A model generated the notes under the pieces. The model was not told the origin of the DNA and searched no databases. It saw only the letters and a list, made by a program, of their open reading frames with translations. A DNA stretch of 31,467 nucleotides, from contig JAEOSP010000227.1 of the NCBI GenBank assembly GCA_016840305.1, positions 1 through 31,467 on the forward strand, in the 5' to 3' direction. Position 1 is the stretch's first letter; the number at the start of each line of letters is the position of its first letter. A program made the position numbers and the translations under genes. Origin of the DNA: Candidatus Hodarchaeota archaeon (GTDB taxonomy: Archaea; Asgardarchaeota; Heimdallarchaeia; Hodarchaeales; Hodarchaeaceae). Shown piece after piece: positions 15,627 to 24,525 of the stretch.

Positions 15627-17879
15627 ATGGATAATATTTTACAGAATACTGAGCCGCGTATTTACCAACAAGTAATTTTTTCGGAATGTGTATCTTCCTC
15701 GGTAAACACCTTGGTGGTTCTTCCCACAGGACTTGGTAAAACTGTAATAATGGCTTATCTAGCAGCATATATTTTAAATAAATCGCCTACTAAGCAAGTA
15801 CTTATTTTAACTCCAACTCGCCCTCTTGTTCATCAAATCAAGGTAATGTTCAGTGAATATATTGGTAATATTACAACAGATATGATATTAGAAGTTTCAG
15901 GTGAGATTCCTCCAGAAAAACGGGAAATATTGTATCCTTCTGCTAAAATAATTGTCGGAACACCTCAAACAATCGAGAATGATTTGCTTTACGAGAGATT
16001 CAATGTTGAAAATATAGGAATTGTTTGTATTGATGAAGTTCATCGCGCCACAGGAGATTATGCTTATGTTGGAATAGTAAAACAGTTGAAATGCCAGATC
16101 ATTGGATTTACAGCAACACCTGGGAATAATACAGAGAAAATATTGGAAGTATGCGAGAATTTACGAGTAGCTAAAATATCTGTCACTGGCCCCACAGATT
16201 ATGATGTAGCTGATTATATCTCAATTCATACGCCAAAAGTTGTATGGATTGAATTACCTGAACTATATAAAACAATTTTAACTACATTGCAGGAATTTCA
16301 AGATAATCTTCTTACTACATTAAAAGAACGAATCTCAAGTATAGCTAAATCCAAATATCTTGGAAAAAGAGAAGCCCTGGGTATCCATCAACAGGTTGTT
16401 TCGCTTACAAAACAAGATTCCTCGTTTGGTGAGCTACTCATATCTAGCTCTAATCTGATCAGGGTACAGCATCTCAAAGAACTTGTGGAAAGTCAAGGAT
16501 TCCCTCAAGCTCTGGGGACAGTTCAAAAGTGGAAGAAAAGAAGTTCATCTAAAGCCTTAAAGTTGTTTCTTGAAGAACCTCTGATCCAGAAACTCGAAAA
16601 AAGCATTCAAACTGAAATGCTCATCCATCCAAAATTAAAATATTTAGTTTCTGAACTCAAAGAGGAGTTAGATGACCCTGATACTGATTCACGAGTTATT
16701 ATCTTCAGTAATTTCCGTGATACGGTTAGATTTCTCCAAGAAGAACTGATTAAGTTCGAAATTGAGACTGGAGTATTTATTGGTCATTCCAGTTCAAAAT
16801 CAGACAAAGGTTTAACTCAGATAGAACAAATTAAAGTACTTGAACAGTTTAAAAGCGGTGAAATCAAGGTCCTTTTGAGTACTTCTGTGGGAGAAGAAGG
16901 TCTAGATGTTGGAAACTGTGATTTAGTTGTTTTCTACGACTCAGTTCCATCTATCGTGCGGGCTATACAACGACAAGGGAGAGGAAGAAAACGTAAATCC
17001 CAAGTTATTCATCTAGTAACAAAAGGTACTCGTGATGAGGGAATGTACTGGGCAATCAAGCATAAAGACAAGAAAATGAAGACTTTTCTAAAAAATGAGT
17101 TGCCTGAACTTCTTACTCAGAAAAAGAAGAATGAACAACATCCCACGCTTGATGGCTTCTTTTCCTTCCCTAAAAATCAGGTGAAAAAGGTAGACCAAAA
17201 ATTTAAGCCTTCAATCATTATTGATAGTCGTGAATCCTCTAGTCGATTACCCAAATTATTGAAGGAGTTGGGCGCAGATATAAAATCAAAAAAACTTGAC
17301 GTTGGCGATTACATCGTTTCTGATCGTTTAATAATTGAATATAAGCAATATTCTGACTTTATTCGGTCTATTCTCGATGGTCGGCTTTTTCAATCCCCCT
17401 CACCAAATCAAGAATCGCAATTAGTAAAGCTAGCATCCCAATCTTCCCCACTGTTAATTATAGAATATGACTCTAATTCTGAAAAGACTCAAATTCAGCC
17501 TAATAGTCTTATGGGTGCTATTAGTTCCATTTTGCTGGATTTTCAAATACCTTTAGTTATCACTCAGAATGAAAATGAATCTGCATATTTGATATTCCAG
17601 TTAGCAAAGCGAGAGCAAGAAAAAGGATTCTCAAAACTCCAAATTCCAAGTTACACCAAGAAAGAACAAAAAATTGAAACAATTCAGCTATTTATGCTTG
17701 CGGCTATTCCGGGAATTAATTTAACTAAAGCTAGAAATATATTGAATACTTTCGAGTCGATAGAAAAACTTATGGACGCAGATATTGATGAATTGACCTC
17801 TGTACCCAGTATTGGACCGATACTAGCGAAACGAATACATATGACCTTACATCAGTCAGGGAACGTCACTATTGAGTAA
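15627..17879 (+). CDS. hef: Hef helicase-nuclease (FANCM/XPF family)
   Basis: A repair enzyme that unwinds and cuts stalled replication forks. The full-length archaeal form has 750 aa (the Pyrococcus protein is of similar size). An SF2 helicase lies at residues 1-490, with LPTGLGKT (32-39), IDEVH (135-139), TATP (162-165) and motif VI QRQGRGRKR. An ERCC4 nuclease follows from about residue 529 (IIIDSRE, KLDVGDYIVS, EYKQYSDFIRSILDGRLF). A C-terminal double helix-hairpin-helix lies at about 685-745 (AIPGINLTKARNIL, SVPSIGPILAKRIH). The usual ERK of the nuclease motif is EYK here. The C-terminal PCNA-binding tail is not obvious. The ATG has GTGA upstream. The gene overlaps the end of the convergent small coiled-coil gene by 11 nt. 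Confidence 0.95.
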   Translation: MDNILQNTEPRIYQQVIFSECVSSSVNTLVVLPTGLGKTVIMAYLAAYILNKSPTKQVLILTPTRPLVHQIKVMFSEYIGNITTDMILEVSGEIPPEKREILYPSAKIIVGTPQTIENDLLYERFNVENIGIVCIDEVHRATGDYAYVGIVKQLKCQIIGFTATPGNNTEKILEVCENLRVAKISVTGPTDYDVADYISIHTPKVVWIELPELYKTILTTLQEFQDNLLTTLKERISSIAKSKYLGKREALGIHQQVVSLTKQDSSFGELLISSSNLIRVQHLKELVESQGFPQALGTVQKWKKRSSSKALKLFLEEPLIQKLEKSIQTEMLIHPKLKYLVSELKEELDDPDTDSRVIIFSNFRDTVRFLQEELIKFEIETGVFIGHSSSKSDKGLTQIEQIKVLEQFKSGEIKVLLSTSVGEEGLDVGNCDLVVFYDSVPSIVRAIQRQGRGRKRKSQVIHLVTKGTRDEGMYWAIKHKDKKMKTFLKNELPELLTQKKKNEQHPTLDGFFSFPKNQVKKVDQKFKPSIIIDSRESSSRLPKLLKELGADIKSKKLDVGDYIVSDRLIIEYKQYSDFIRSILDGRLFQSPSPNQESQLVKLASQSSPLLIIEYDSNSEKTQIQPNSLMGAISSILLDFQIPLVITQNENESAYLIFQLAKREQEKGFSKLQIPSYTKKEQKIETIQLFMLAAIPGINLTKARNILNTFESIEKLMDADIDELTSVPSIGPILAKRIHMTLHQSGNVTIE

Positions 17880-18213
17880 CTTGTTCTAATTTTGAATAAA
17901 AGAGCTCCAGAGTCTTTTTCATATGTTCAGCAAAACGTGATTGTTCCATTTTTATTTGTTGGATTTCTTTTTCAACACTTATGAATGTAGAATTAAGAAG
18001 TGCATCAGTAGAATTAGTTTTAGCGTTGGTTAGGGCATTTTCTAGTTCATTCAATCTCGCATCTAATTTCCCGAATGCACTATGCAAACGATTGATGTCA
18101 TTTGTGAAGCTGCTCAACAGGATATTTAATCCCTTTGCAGTCACTAATTTTCCCCAAGGTGTTTCAACCACATGGTCATTTTTATCCGACAAAGCTAAAT
18201 TCCTCGTAGTCAC
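17869..18213 (-). CDS. Small coiled-coil protein
   Basis: A 114-aa protein with a short N-terminal conserved-looking segment (ETPWGKLVTAKGLNILL), followed by a long amphipathic helix from about residue 33 to the end. That helix carries heptad-like hydrophobics (LDARLNELENAL, VEKEIQQIKMEQ). The start is GTG, with no upstream ATG available and a GTAG/GGTGA-like context. Its stop lies inside the last codons of hef on the other strand. The function is unknown; a small scaffold or DNA-associated protein is possible. Confidence 0.55.
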   Translation of the reverse strand: MTTRNLALSDKNDHVVETPWGKLVTAKGLNILLSSFTNDINRLHSAFGKLDARLNELENALTNAKTNSTDALLNSTFISVEKEIQQIKMEQSRFAEHMKKTLELFYSKLEQVTQ

Positions 18214-18238
18214 CTACGTCTTTCTCTTACAACCTTAA

Positions 18239-18855
18239 ATAACCTCCCACATCATTCGCTTCAACAAAAGTAATGAAAAATACTATTCCAATAAATTTTG
18301 TCTGATTCACTTGTAACTACGTTAGACGAGTTACCCGTCAAAAACAAGACAAGAAAGACCCCTAAAAAGTGCAAGGTATTGGTGTTGCGATATTAGATGA
18401 AGAATTATTTTAAGTAGTCCTAAAGGACGGTTCAAGTTCTACTGGTTCTGTCCTGCTGGATAGGGTGTGTGTGATATATCCATCATAACTCGGAAAATTT
18501 AACGATTTTTTTTGATCAGAAAATTTACTCATGTCTTATATCATCTAAGGATTAATGAAACTGAAATAACTCTCCTAATTTTAATCCCTCAAATCACAAA
18601 GCCAAGTTTTGTGCAATTTCTCCTTCCAGTAAATAAAAACAATCTCTAATGGAGCCCAAAATGTCAATGAAGAAAAAAATGTTACTCTTTTTAAAGGTAA
18701 TAACTGGGGAGTTATTTTTAGTTTGATTCATTTTTTTTTAAGCTAAATCTGGCACTACTCTGGTAGGTTTAACGTATTTTTCCCAACTAATGGCAAAGGT
18801 TTAAGAGAGGGTTTTGATGTGTTTTCTTCACAATATCTTCGAGGTTATACTAACA
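18239..18855. other. Intergenic region with terminator-like hairpin, possible ncRNA
   Basis: No protein gene is seen in about 600 bases. Local pairings occur at GTCCT/AGGAC near 18417-18428, AGTAG/CTACT around it, and GGATA/TATCC near 18457-18480. The clear hairpin at 18699-18716 ends the block. GGTTCAAGTTC near 18430 looks like a T-arm, but no tRNA can be folded around it. Confidence 0.4.
18699..18739 (+). terminator. Intrinsic-terminator-like hairpin
   Basis: AATAACT (18699-18705) pairs perfectly with AGTTATT (18710-18716) around a GGGG loop. It is followed at once by more Ts, and a T-only run comes at 18731-18739. No gene ends here on the + strand, so it may end a noncoding transcript or attenuate the small gene at 18856. 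Confidence 0.5.
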
Positions 18856-19101
18856 ATGACACCCAAAGGCGACGTAGTAGATTTGCACTGTGAACCATGT
18901 ACAATCTGTAAAAAAGCCATTCCTTTGAAAATGAATAAAAATGACTACAAATCATCAATTTCTGGTGTATGCCAAGTTGTAGATGTTCATGGACTTGATC
19001 ATCCCGAGAAAAAGCATGTTAGGATTTTATATGTTGATGAACGTTTCTCTGTCCGTAGTATATCCTTAATAACAACAATTGCTGATAAAATTCGACAATA
19101 G
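18856..19101 (+). CDS. Small Cys-containing protein, unknown family
   Basis: An 81-aa protein from the ATG at 18856, which has GAGGT about 10-12 nt upstream; longer frames from 18814 lack a site. A CEPCTICKK stretch near the N-terminus supplies three cysteines, and a fourth occurs in GVCQVVDVHG, enough to bind zinc. The second half has beta-strand character (KKHVRILYVDERFSVRSI), ending in a short helix. It resembles small archaeal proteins with an HVRILYVD-type strand, but I cannot name the family. It converges with the glycosyltransferase gene. Confidence 0.6.
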   Translation: MTPKGDVVDLHCEPCTICKKAIPLKMNKNDYKSSISGVCQVVDVHGLDHPEKKHVRILYVDERFSVRSISLITTIADKIRQ

Positions 19102-19143
19102 ACTCTTTCTTATTCTTCATATCGAGAAGGGGTTGTTTCATTC

Positions 19144-20298
19144 TTACAAACCGATATTTCTTATAGGAAATTCTTCTAAAACTTCTTTAAACCACCAATA
19201 GAAGGGAAGGGTAATAAATAACTCTGTTCCATAAAAAGGGAGGATGAACATAACGAGAAATGAAATGTGAATGATTTTCTCATATGTGGTATGATTTCTA
19301 ATTATAAATAACGCGATAAGTAATATCATTGTCGCACTTAGAATGTAGAAAGCTTCGAGCTGGACAATTTTCAGAATCTCAGTTAGTAAAGGACCAACTG
19401 ATTGAGCTACATCATCTCTATATGCAGGATCACCCTGATAAAGAAAAACAGCTACTATGACATCTATCAGGCCGAATGGTAAAGAAACCATTGTTAAAAC
19501 TAAACTCCCGCTAATATACGGACTTAACTCATTCATTATTGATTGAATGGAATTTTTATTCTTCCACTGTTGAATAAGACCATTCATGGTTCGGAGGAAG
19601 TAGAATACAATGATTAAACCAACTAAATACTTTACAGAGGCCGCTAGAACATAAAAAATCATTCCAATGTTATGATATCCTTTTTCTTCATAGCAGTAGT
19701 AACCTATCATGAAGAAGAACCACATCAGCATAGAATTTGTGAAGAGAAACGGTGTAAGAAGCAATAAATAGAAGGGAAGGAGCCTACGATGGGGCCAATG
19801 TACAATTTTGTAAGTAAGCCAATAGCCAGGTATCATAAGCAGAAAATGATAAGGTACAAACCAATATGTATCCAAAAAAGGAAGAAAAAACTCTCCCCCC
19901 AATAAATAGAACATACTATAACTGATTAAATCAGAAGGAAAATAATGATATAAACCTAGAGTGATACCTGATGGTAAATGATGGATTACTACATTTTCTT
20001 GGTACGGATTGTGTCCTTTTAAGAAGGCTTCAACTCCTGAAGTAATTGCATCATCAACATCAGTATTAAAAATTGCATAAGAAAACAATAAAAATAAAAA
20101 TAACACTATGGTTAACCCTGTGGCTAGGTAAAAGGTGGAATCTTTCGATAAATACGATTTGAATAATTTTCTTACTCTACTTTCGTCTTTTTTATAGTGA
20201 TATTCAACCCAGAGAAGCCAAAGAGCTAGGAAAATTAAATTATAGAGAATTGGCCCTAAAGAAGTAAAAATTAATTCAGATAGATCCATAACACTCAT
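19144..20298 (-). CDS. Polytopic membrane glycosyltransferase, GT-C type (GT87/mannosyltransferase-like)
   Basis: A 384-aa protein from the preferred ATG at 20298; the longer TTG frame from 20379 reads into the TnpB tail. About 9-10 TM helices. The first extracytoplasmic loop carries NTDVDDAITSGVEAFLKGHNP followed by YQ and later LYHYFPSDL. Acidic DxD-type residues and a GxNPY...YxYFP pattern of this kind are typical of lipid-linked-sugar GT-C transferases. It probably uses a dolichyl-phosphate sugar to build glycolipid or N-glycan, outside the membrane. The sugar and acceptor are unknown. A TnpB element sits directly upstream, so the native promoter may have been displaced. Confidence 0.7.
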   Translation of the reverse strand: MSVMDLSELIFTSLGPILYNLIFLALWLLWVEYHYKKDESRVRKLFKSYLSKDSTFYLATGLTIVLFLFLLFSYAIFNTDVDDAITSGVEAFLKGHNPYQENVVIHHLPSGITLGLYHYFPSDLISYSMFYLLGGEFFLPFLDTYWFVPYHFLLMIPGYWLTYKIVHWPHRRLLPFYLLLLTPFLFTNSMLMWFFFMIGYYCYEEKGYHNIGMIFYVLAASVKYLVGLIIVFYFLRTMNGLIQQWKNKNSIQSIMNELSPYISGSLVLTMVSLPFGLIDVIVAVFLYQGDPAYRDDVAQSVGPLLTEILKIVQLEAFYILSATMILLIALFIIRNHTTYEKIIHISFLVMFILPFYGTELFITLPFYWWFKEVLEEFPIRNIGL

Positions 20299-20375
20299 CT
20301 TGTTCGAAAGTAAAGCCAATTTAATAATATCACGCCGTTCTGAAAGACTTACCCAAATGGGACAACAAGGAATAA

Positions 20376-20530
20376 TCAAAAAGGATTATTACAATCAGTC
20401 GATGGAGCTGTACTTCCTGATTCAACGACGCGAGCCTGCTTAAGTGCAGGTCTTACAGCCTCTCCACAGGCGTTTAAGGTCTCCGCGGAACTCTCGGCGA
20501 CCGGGAATATTAGTAACTGATAGATAGTAT
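20376..20530 (-). ncRNA. Candidate omega-RNA (guide RNA) overlapping the 3' end of tnpB
   Basis: The last ~150 bases of the tnpB frame are far more GC-rich than their surroundings and can fold, for example CCTGC/GCAGG around 20425-20440. They encode the tail SAETLNACGEAVRP, a stretch conserved in many IS1341-type TnpBs because the DNA also encodes the guide RNA scaffold. The expected guide would start at the element's right end, near or just below 20376. Confidence 0.4.
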
Positions 20531-21656
20531 AATAAGCGGCAATATTGAACGCGGCATTTTGATCACGATCTAATATCAGCCCACATAACGGGCAATGAAA
20601 GACACGATCAGCTAACAAAAGACCACGATGGTAATAAAGGCAATTCGAGCATAATTTTGATGAGGGAAACCAGCGATCGATCTTAATTACCGTCGAACCA
20701 TATAAAGGTGCCTTGTATTCCATTAAACGCTGAAACATACCATGTGAAAGATCAGCCTAATATTTACTCAGTTTTTTATTTTGCATTAATCCTTTGACAT
20801 GTAAATCCTCCGTAACTATCACGCTGTGGTTTTTAGCTAGATAATTTGAGGTTTGATGTAAAAAATTATGCCTTTGATTTGCAACTCGACGATAGAATCG
20901 TGCTAAACGGAGGGCTGACTTTCGTTTATTATTTGATCCTTTTTGTTTACGAGAATGAGCTTTCGATAACTGACGTTGTTTCCTTGCTTGACGAAGTAGA
21001 AATTTGGGTCGTACAATGGGTATTCCAGAAGATAAGGTTGCAAAAACGGATAATCCTTTATCCAGAGCAACAATTGGCCCCTCGTTTTGCTTACAATCAA
21101 GCTGTTCTTCTTCCACCGTAAGAGCAACATACCAGCGATCAGCAGTCCGAGAAACTGTAGCACTCATTATCCGTGAGGATGGACGTAAATTTGGCTTTTC
21201 TTTTAAACGTAATTTACCCAAACGAGGTAATTGGACAAGTTTTGCCTTTCGAAAAACATAAATCGTTCCTGTTAATCGAAAGCTGTCTTTACACTTGCCT
21301 TTTTTCTTGAATTTAGGAAATCCTACATAACGGGTGGTTTGCTTCCTTTTTCTTTTACTATGATTGGTGAAGAAATTTTGATAAGCACGGTCTAAATCAC
21401 GTAGTGCTTCTTGCGGGACACATTTCGAGACCTCATACATCCAAGGAAAATCGGTATGTTTCAAGCGGTTTAATTCTTTATGCTGTTTCATTGCATTAGT
21501 ATAACACGCATCGCCTATTTGTTTTTGATAACGCGTTTTTCGCGCGTCTAATCTCCAGTTCCAGGCAAATCGCGATATACCCGCACATTTAGCTAGTAGC
21601 GTTCGTTCTTTGTTATTTATACGCAATTCGTACTTGTATCCTCGTGTACGGAACAT
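20376..21656 (-). pseudogene. tnpB: TnpB RNA-guided nuclease (IS605 OrfB/IS1341 type) with one in-frame TAG
   Basis: A single reading frame of 426 codons, intact apart from a TAG at codon 300 (20757-20759). The N-terminal part carries the basic DNA/RNA-binding region, YVGFPKFKKKG, RuvC-I with D199 (VALDKGLSVFATLS), and RuvC-II with E283 (VTEDLHVKGL). After the TAG, without a frame change, come ADLSHGMFQRLMEYK, a zinc finger CSNC...CPLC and RuvC-III with the Asp of DRDQNAAFN. All catalytic residues survive, so the stop is a recent point mutation or is read through. It has no TnpA and probably moves, or persists, with help from elsewhere. If not read through, the product lacks the zinc finger and RuvC-III and is dead. 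Confidence 0.9.
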
Positions 21657-21943
21657 CCCTGACCATCCTTACTGGCACCAGCTACCAGCCCATAGTAATA
21701 CTGATTGTTTTGGATACTTTTCTTCTTATAAAAATACTAGTCTCCATGATCCAGATAAAAGTTGGTTAATTCCTGTTATTCTGACATCAAGAGGTTTTTT
21801 CGTCTACTACTAGTACTATAATCCTATGAGATTGCTTTATTCACCTATTATTTTCTATAGCTATTATTTCTCCATTAATGTTCATTTTGGTCTGTAAAAT
21901 AATAAATAGTAAGTGCCTTTTTCTTTAGAATAGTGTCAGAAAT

Positions 21944-23095
21944 ATGGAAAATGAAACAGGAATGGAATTTAGTGAAGAAAGAATCTCTTTACGCAAAGTT
22001 TTTGATAAAAAAACAACAATTCTACTTGGATTTGCTGCGGTTGTACTATTATTATATTTTATTTTAGAAGATATTAATATTTTTGACATATTTGATACGT
22101 TTCTTAGTGCTAACTGGGTATTACTAATAATCGGCGCGAGTTTTGCCTTTATCGCTGTTTTACTAGATACAATCACATGGAAACTTCTATTGAGCTTATC
22201 GTCCATTCGACCTCCTACACTTAATACATATCGTATTCAATTATCTTCTTTCTCTTACGGGTTGTTAATCCCAAGTGCTGGTGCTGTTGAGGCGATAATG
22301 CGAGTCATTATGGGAACACAAGAATTTGTAAATGAAGATGAAAATCGTAGCGCAACAACAGGTGAAATTTTGTCTAGTGTAGTGGTTCATAAATTGCTAG
22401 GACTTCTCGCCTTTATTCCAATCTCAGTCTTTATCGCTTTCTCAATGTTTGACTACATAAGTGAGATACTGGTTCAGCTCAATTATGATCCATTACCAAG
22501 AGATTTTAACTTCGTTTTCGTTATACTAATTTCAATACTGGCCCTTTTAGTAATAGGGTTATTTTTACTCATTGCTACTAGTCCTAATAAAGCCAAAAGA
22601 TTACTTTCCTCTCTTTTAAACGCCTTTGGTCATTTTCCTTTGATAGGAAAGCAAGCTACTAATACAGCTACTTCCTCTGATAAAGTGGTCAATGATTTTA
22701 GCATTCAATTTTCATATCTTGCACGAAATAAAGTAATCTCTTTTATTGCTTTAGGGTTGGCGTTTTTATCTCAAGTAGCGCACTGGATTTCGATATTATT
22801 GATTCTTCTATCAGTAAGTATACCTATTTCGCTTGATCAAGTTGCTGCAGTTAATTTTTTAGGAGGGACTGTTGACCTAATTCCTCTGGGTATTCCTGGA
22901 ATGGCAGGATTGAAGGAAATTACTTTGTCAGTATTTATTGAGGTGGGATTAGGTATTAGTACAGATATTGCACTTTCAGGAGCAATACTTGTACAATTAA
23001 TAAAATTCTATTTTCTTATCATCGTAGGTTTAGTTGTATATATAATAGGGAAAACTCGCATCCAACACAAGCAATTCAATCAAAACAGGAATTGA
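21944..23095 (+). CDS. Lysylphosphatidylglycerol synthase TM-region family (UPF0104, flippase-like) membrane protein
   Basis: A 383-aa polytopic protein with about 8 TM helices. Family features are YRIQLSSFSYGLLIPSAGAV (loop carrying the conserved GLLxPxxG pattern), a helix with VVHKLLGLLAF, and near the end FLGGTVDLIPLGIPGMAGLK and a helix starting EITLSVFIEVGLG. Members resemble the flippase half of MprF and are widespread in archaea beside glycolipid genes. A lipid-translocating role is inferred. The ATG has no strong ribosome binding site. The PHP gene follows on the same strand. Confidence 0.8.
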   Translation: MENETGMEFSEERISLRKVFDKKTTILLGFAAVVLLLYFILEDINIFDIFDTFLSANWVLLIIGASFAFIAVLLDTITWKLLLSLSSIRPPTLNTYRIQLSSFSYGLLIPSAGAVEAIMRVIMGTQEFVNEDENRSATTGEILSSVVVHKLLGLLAFIPISVFIAFSMFDYISEILVQLNYDPLPRDFNFVFVILISILALLVIGLFLLIATSPNKAKRLLSSLLNAFGHFPLIGKQATNTATSSDKVVNDFSIQFSYLARNKVISFIALGLAFLSQVAHWISILLILLSVSIPISLDQVAAVNFLGGTVDLIPLGIPGMAGLKEITLSVFIEVGLGISTDIALSGAILVQLIKFYFLIIVGLVVYIIGKTRIQHKQFNQNRN

Positions 23096-23259
23096 AAACG
23101 GAAAATGATAAATCACTTAACGTGAAAAATTGATATTCATTTGTGTCCTGAAAACTTATGGAAATACCTTTCATGCGGTATAACCATAAAGGGAGTAATT
23201 GTCACCGAGGGTTTGGGGAAAAAGGCACACAAGGCCCCTTATTACAGGTGAAAAGATTC

Positions 23260-24336
23260 GTGAGTGACTTAACAAAAGTAGATTTTCATTCCCATACTTA
23301 TTACTCACTCTTACGAATTCCTAGAATGAAGGGAATACATTTTTTTCAAGATTCGGCAATTTCTCCTAAATTACTAGTGAAAGTTGCTCGCCGTCGCAAG
23401 TTAGGGGCGATAGCTCTAACTGATCATGATAACATGAATGGAATTAAACCATTTTTGCATTACGCTTCGAAATTTGGCGATATTGTGCCTATTGTTGGTC
23501 AAGAAGTGTCAAAATTTAACCAAGAGCGAAAAGTATGGGCGCATGTATTGGTTTATGGCTTAAGGAAAATTCCTTGGGAAATTAGGTTTAAACCGCTTCC
23601 TGAATTCTTCGATTATCTAGATGATAATAATGCAGTTTATGTATTAGCACATCCATTCGATCTCTCTCAATCTGCTCCTGCAGGTGGTTATGATTCAAAA
23701 ACTCATAAAATCAATCTTTCTGTGCTGAAACGTTTTCGTATGGTCGAAATCATAAATGGTTTGCAACCAAAAAGGCACAATTATTTAGCTCAAATCATTT
23801 CTAGAGATTTAGGAATACCTGGTATTGCAGGTGGAGATAGTCATCAACCTAAAATGATAGGCCGTTGTTATACATATACTGAAGGTACGACTGAGGAGGA
23901 GATATTGGAATATCTCCGTAAAGTGAAAAAATCGCCAAAAAACTACCAAATTCGGACTAAAGGAACAGGTTCAACCTTCTACACTTGGGAGCAATGGATA
24001 TATTATCTCTATGTGAGTTTACAGTTTAATATTCACTATGATATTTATCGGCACCTAAATCCTGATGCTCCACAGAAAATATTAGATCCAGTTTATGATA
24101 AATTGTATTTTCGAACGCCTATGTTTTCAAAAATTCTTGTAAAAGCTGCAATCCCTTATATGTATGCAGCAATACAGTTAGGGATGAAAATATGGATTCC
24201 TCGCATGTATAAGAAGACCGATAAAAAGGAACTCAGGATTCTACGCTCATTAATTGATAACCAAGCATTGCACGAGAATGGGGAGCACCCTCCAGGTGAA
24301 TTATCCTATGTGAACGAGGATTTGCTTCATTTATAG
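23260..24336 (+). CDS. PHP-domain metal-dependent phosphoesterase
   Basis: A PHP-fold hydrolase using a metal cluster. Motifs (counted from the GTG at 23260) are HSH at 10 and 12, the TDHDN motif, GQEVSKF, WAHVLVYG, LAHPFD and the final GGDSHQ, which together supply the full set of metal ligands. The C-terminal ~120 residues are helical with some hydrophobic stretches (LVKAAIPYMYAAIQLGMKIW), perhaps for membrane association. The GTG is preferred because GGTGA (23247-23251) lies 8 nt upstream. It also places the first motif at the usual N-terminal position. The longer ATG form at 23158 lacks a site and adds an unlikely Gly/Asn-rich leader. The substrate (nucleoside phosphate or polyprenyl/sugar phosphate) is unknown. 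Confidence 0.85.
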   Translation: MSDLTKVDFHSHTYYSLLRIPRMKGIHFFQDSAISPKLLVKVARRRKLGAIALTDHDNMNGIKPFLHYASKFGDIVPIVGQEVSKFNQERKVWAHVLVYGLRKIPWEIRFKPLPEFFDYLDDNNAVYVLAHPFDLSQSAPAGGYDSKTHKINLSVLKRFRMVEIINGLQPKRHNYLAQIISRDLGIPGIAGGDSHQPKMIGRCYTYTEGTTEEEILEYLRKVKKSPKNYQIRTKGTGSTFYTWEQWIYYLYVSLQFNIHYDIYRHLNPDAPQKILDPVYDKLYFRTPMFSKILVKAAIPYMYAAIQLGMKIWIPRMYKKTDKKELRILRSLIDNQALHENGEHPPGELSYVNEDLLHL

Positions 24337-24525
24337 AAAAAAACATAGCAAAATTCTAGAAAGTTTTATGTGGAAATTTTCAGGAGAAGCACATAAGGGG
24401 GACACATTCATTCAATATCGGTACTCTAATAAAAAACACTGATCTTTTGTTCTTAGTGAGTGATTAACGGATATTATCCTATTATCAATGAATAAATCAA
24501 ATTTATTCGGACTGTGAATATAAGC

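Noticed and set aside
18430..18445. tRNA gene suggested by GGTTCAAGTTC
   Set aside because: No acceptor stem, D-arm or anticodon arm can be folded around this T-arm-like sequence.
18661..18726. 21-aa frame MSMKKKMLLFLKVITGELFLV
   Set aside because: Too short, and its 3' end overlaps the terminator-like hairpin; no separate evidence for translation.
20376..20738. Second TnpB fragment as an independent gene
   Set aside because: It continues in frame from the first part after a single TAG, so it is one interrupted gene.
20846..21261. Plus- and minus-strand frames inside tnpB
   Set aside because: They lie within the tnpB coding frame and show no family features.
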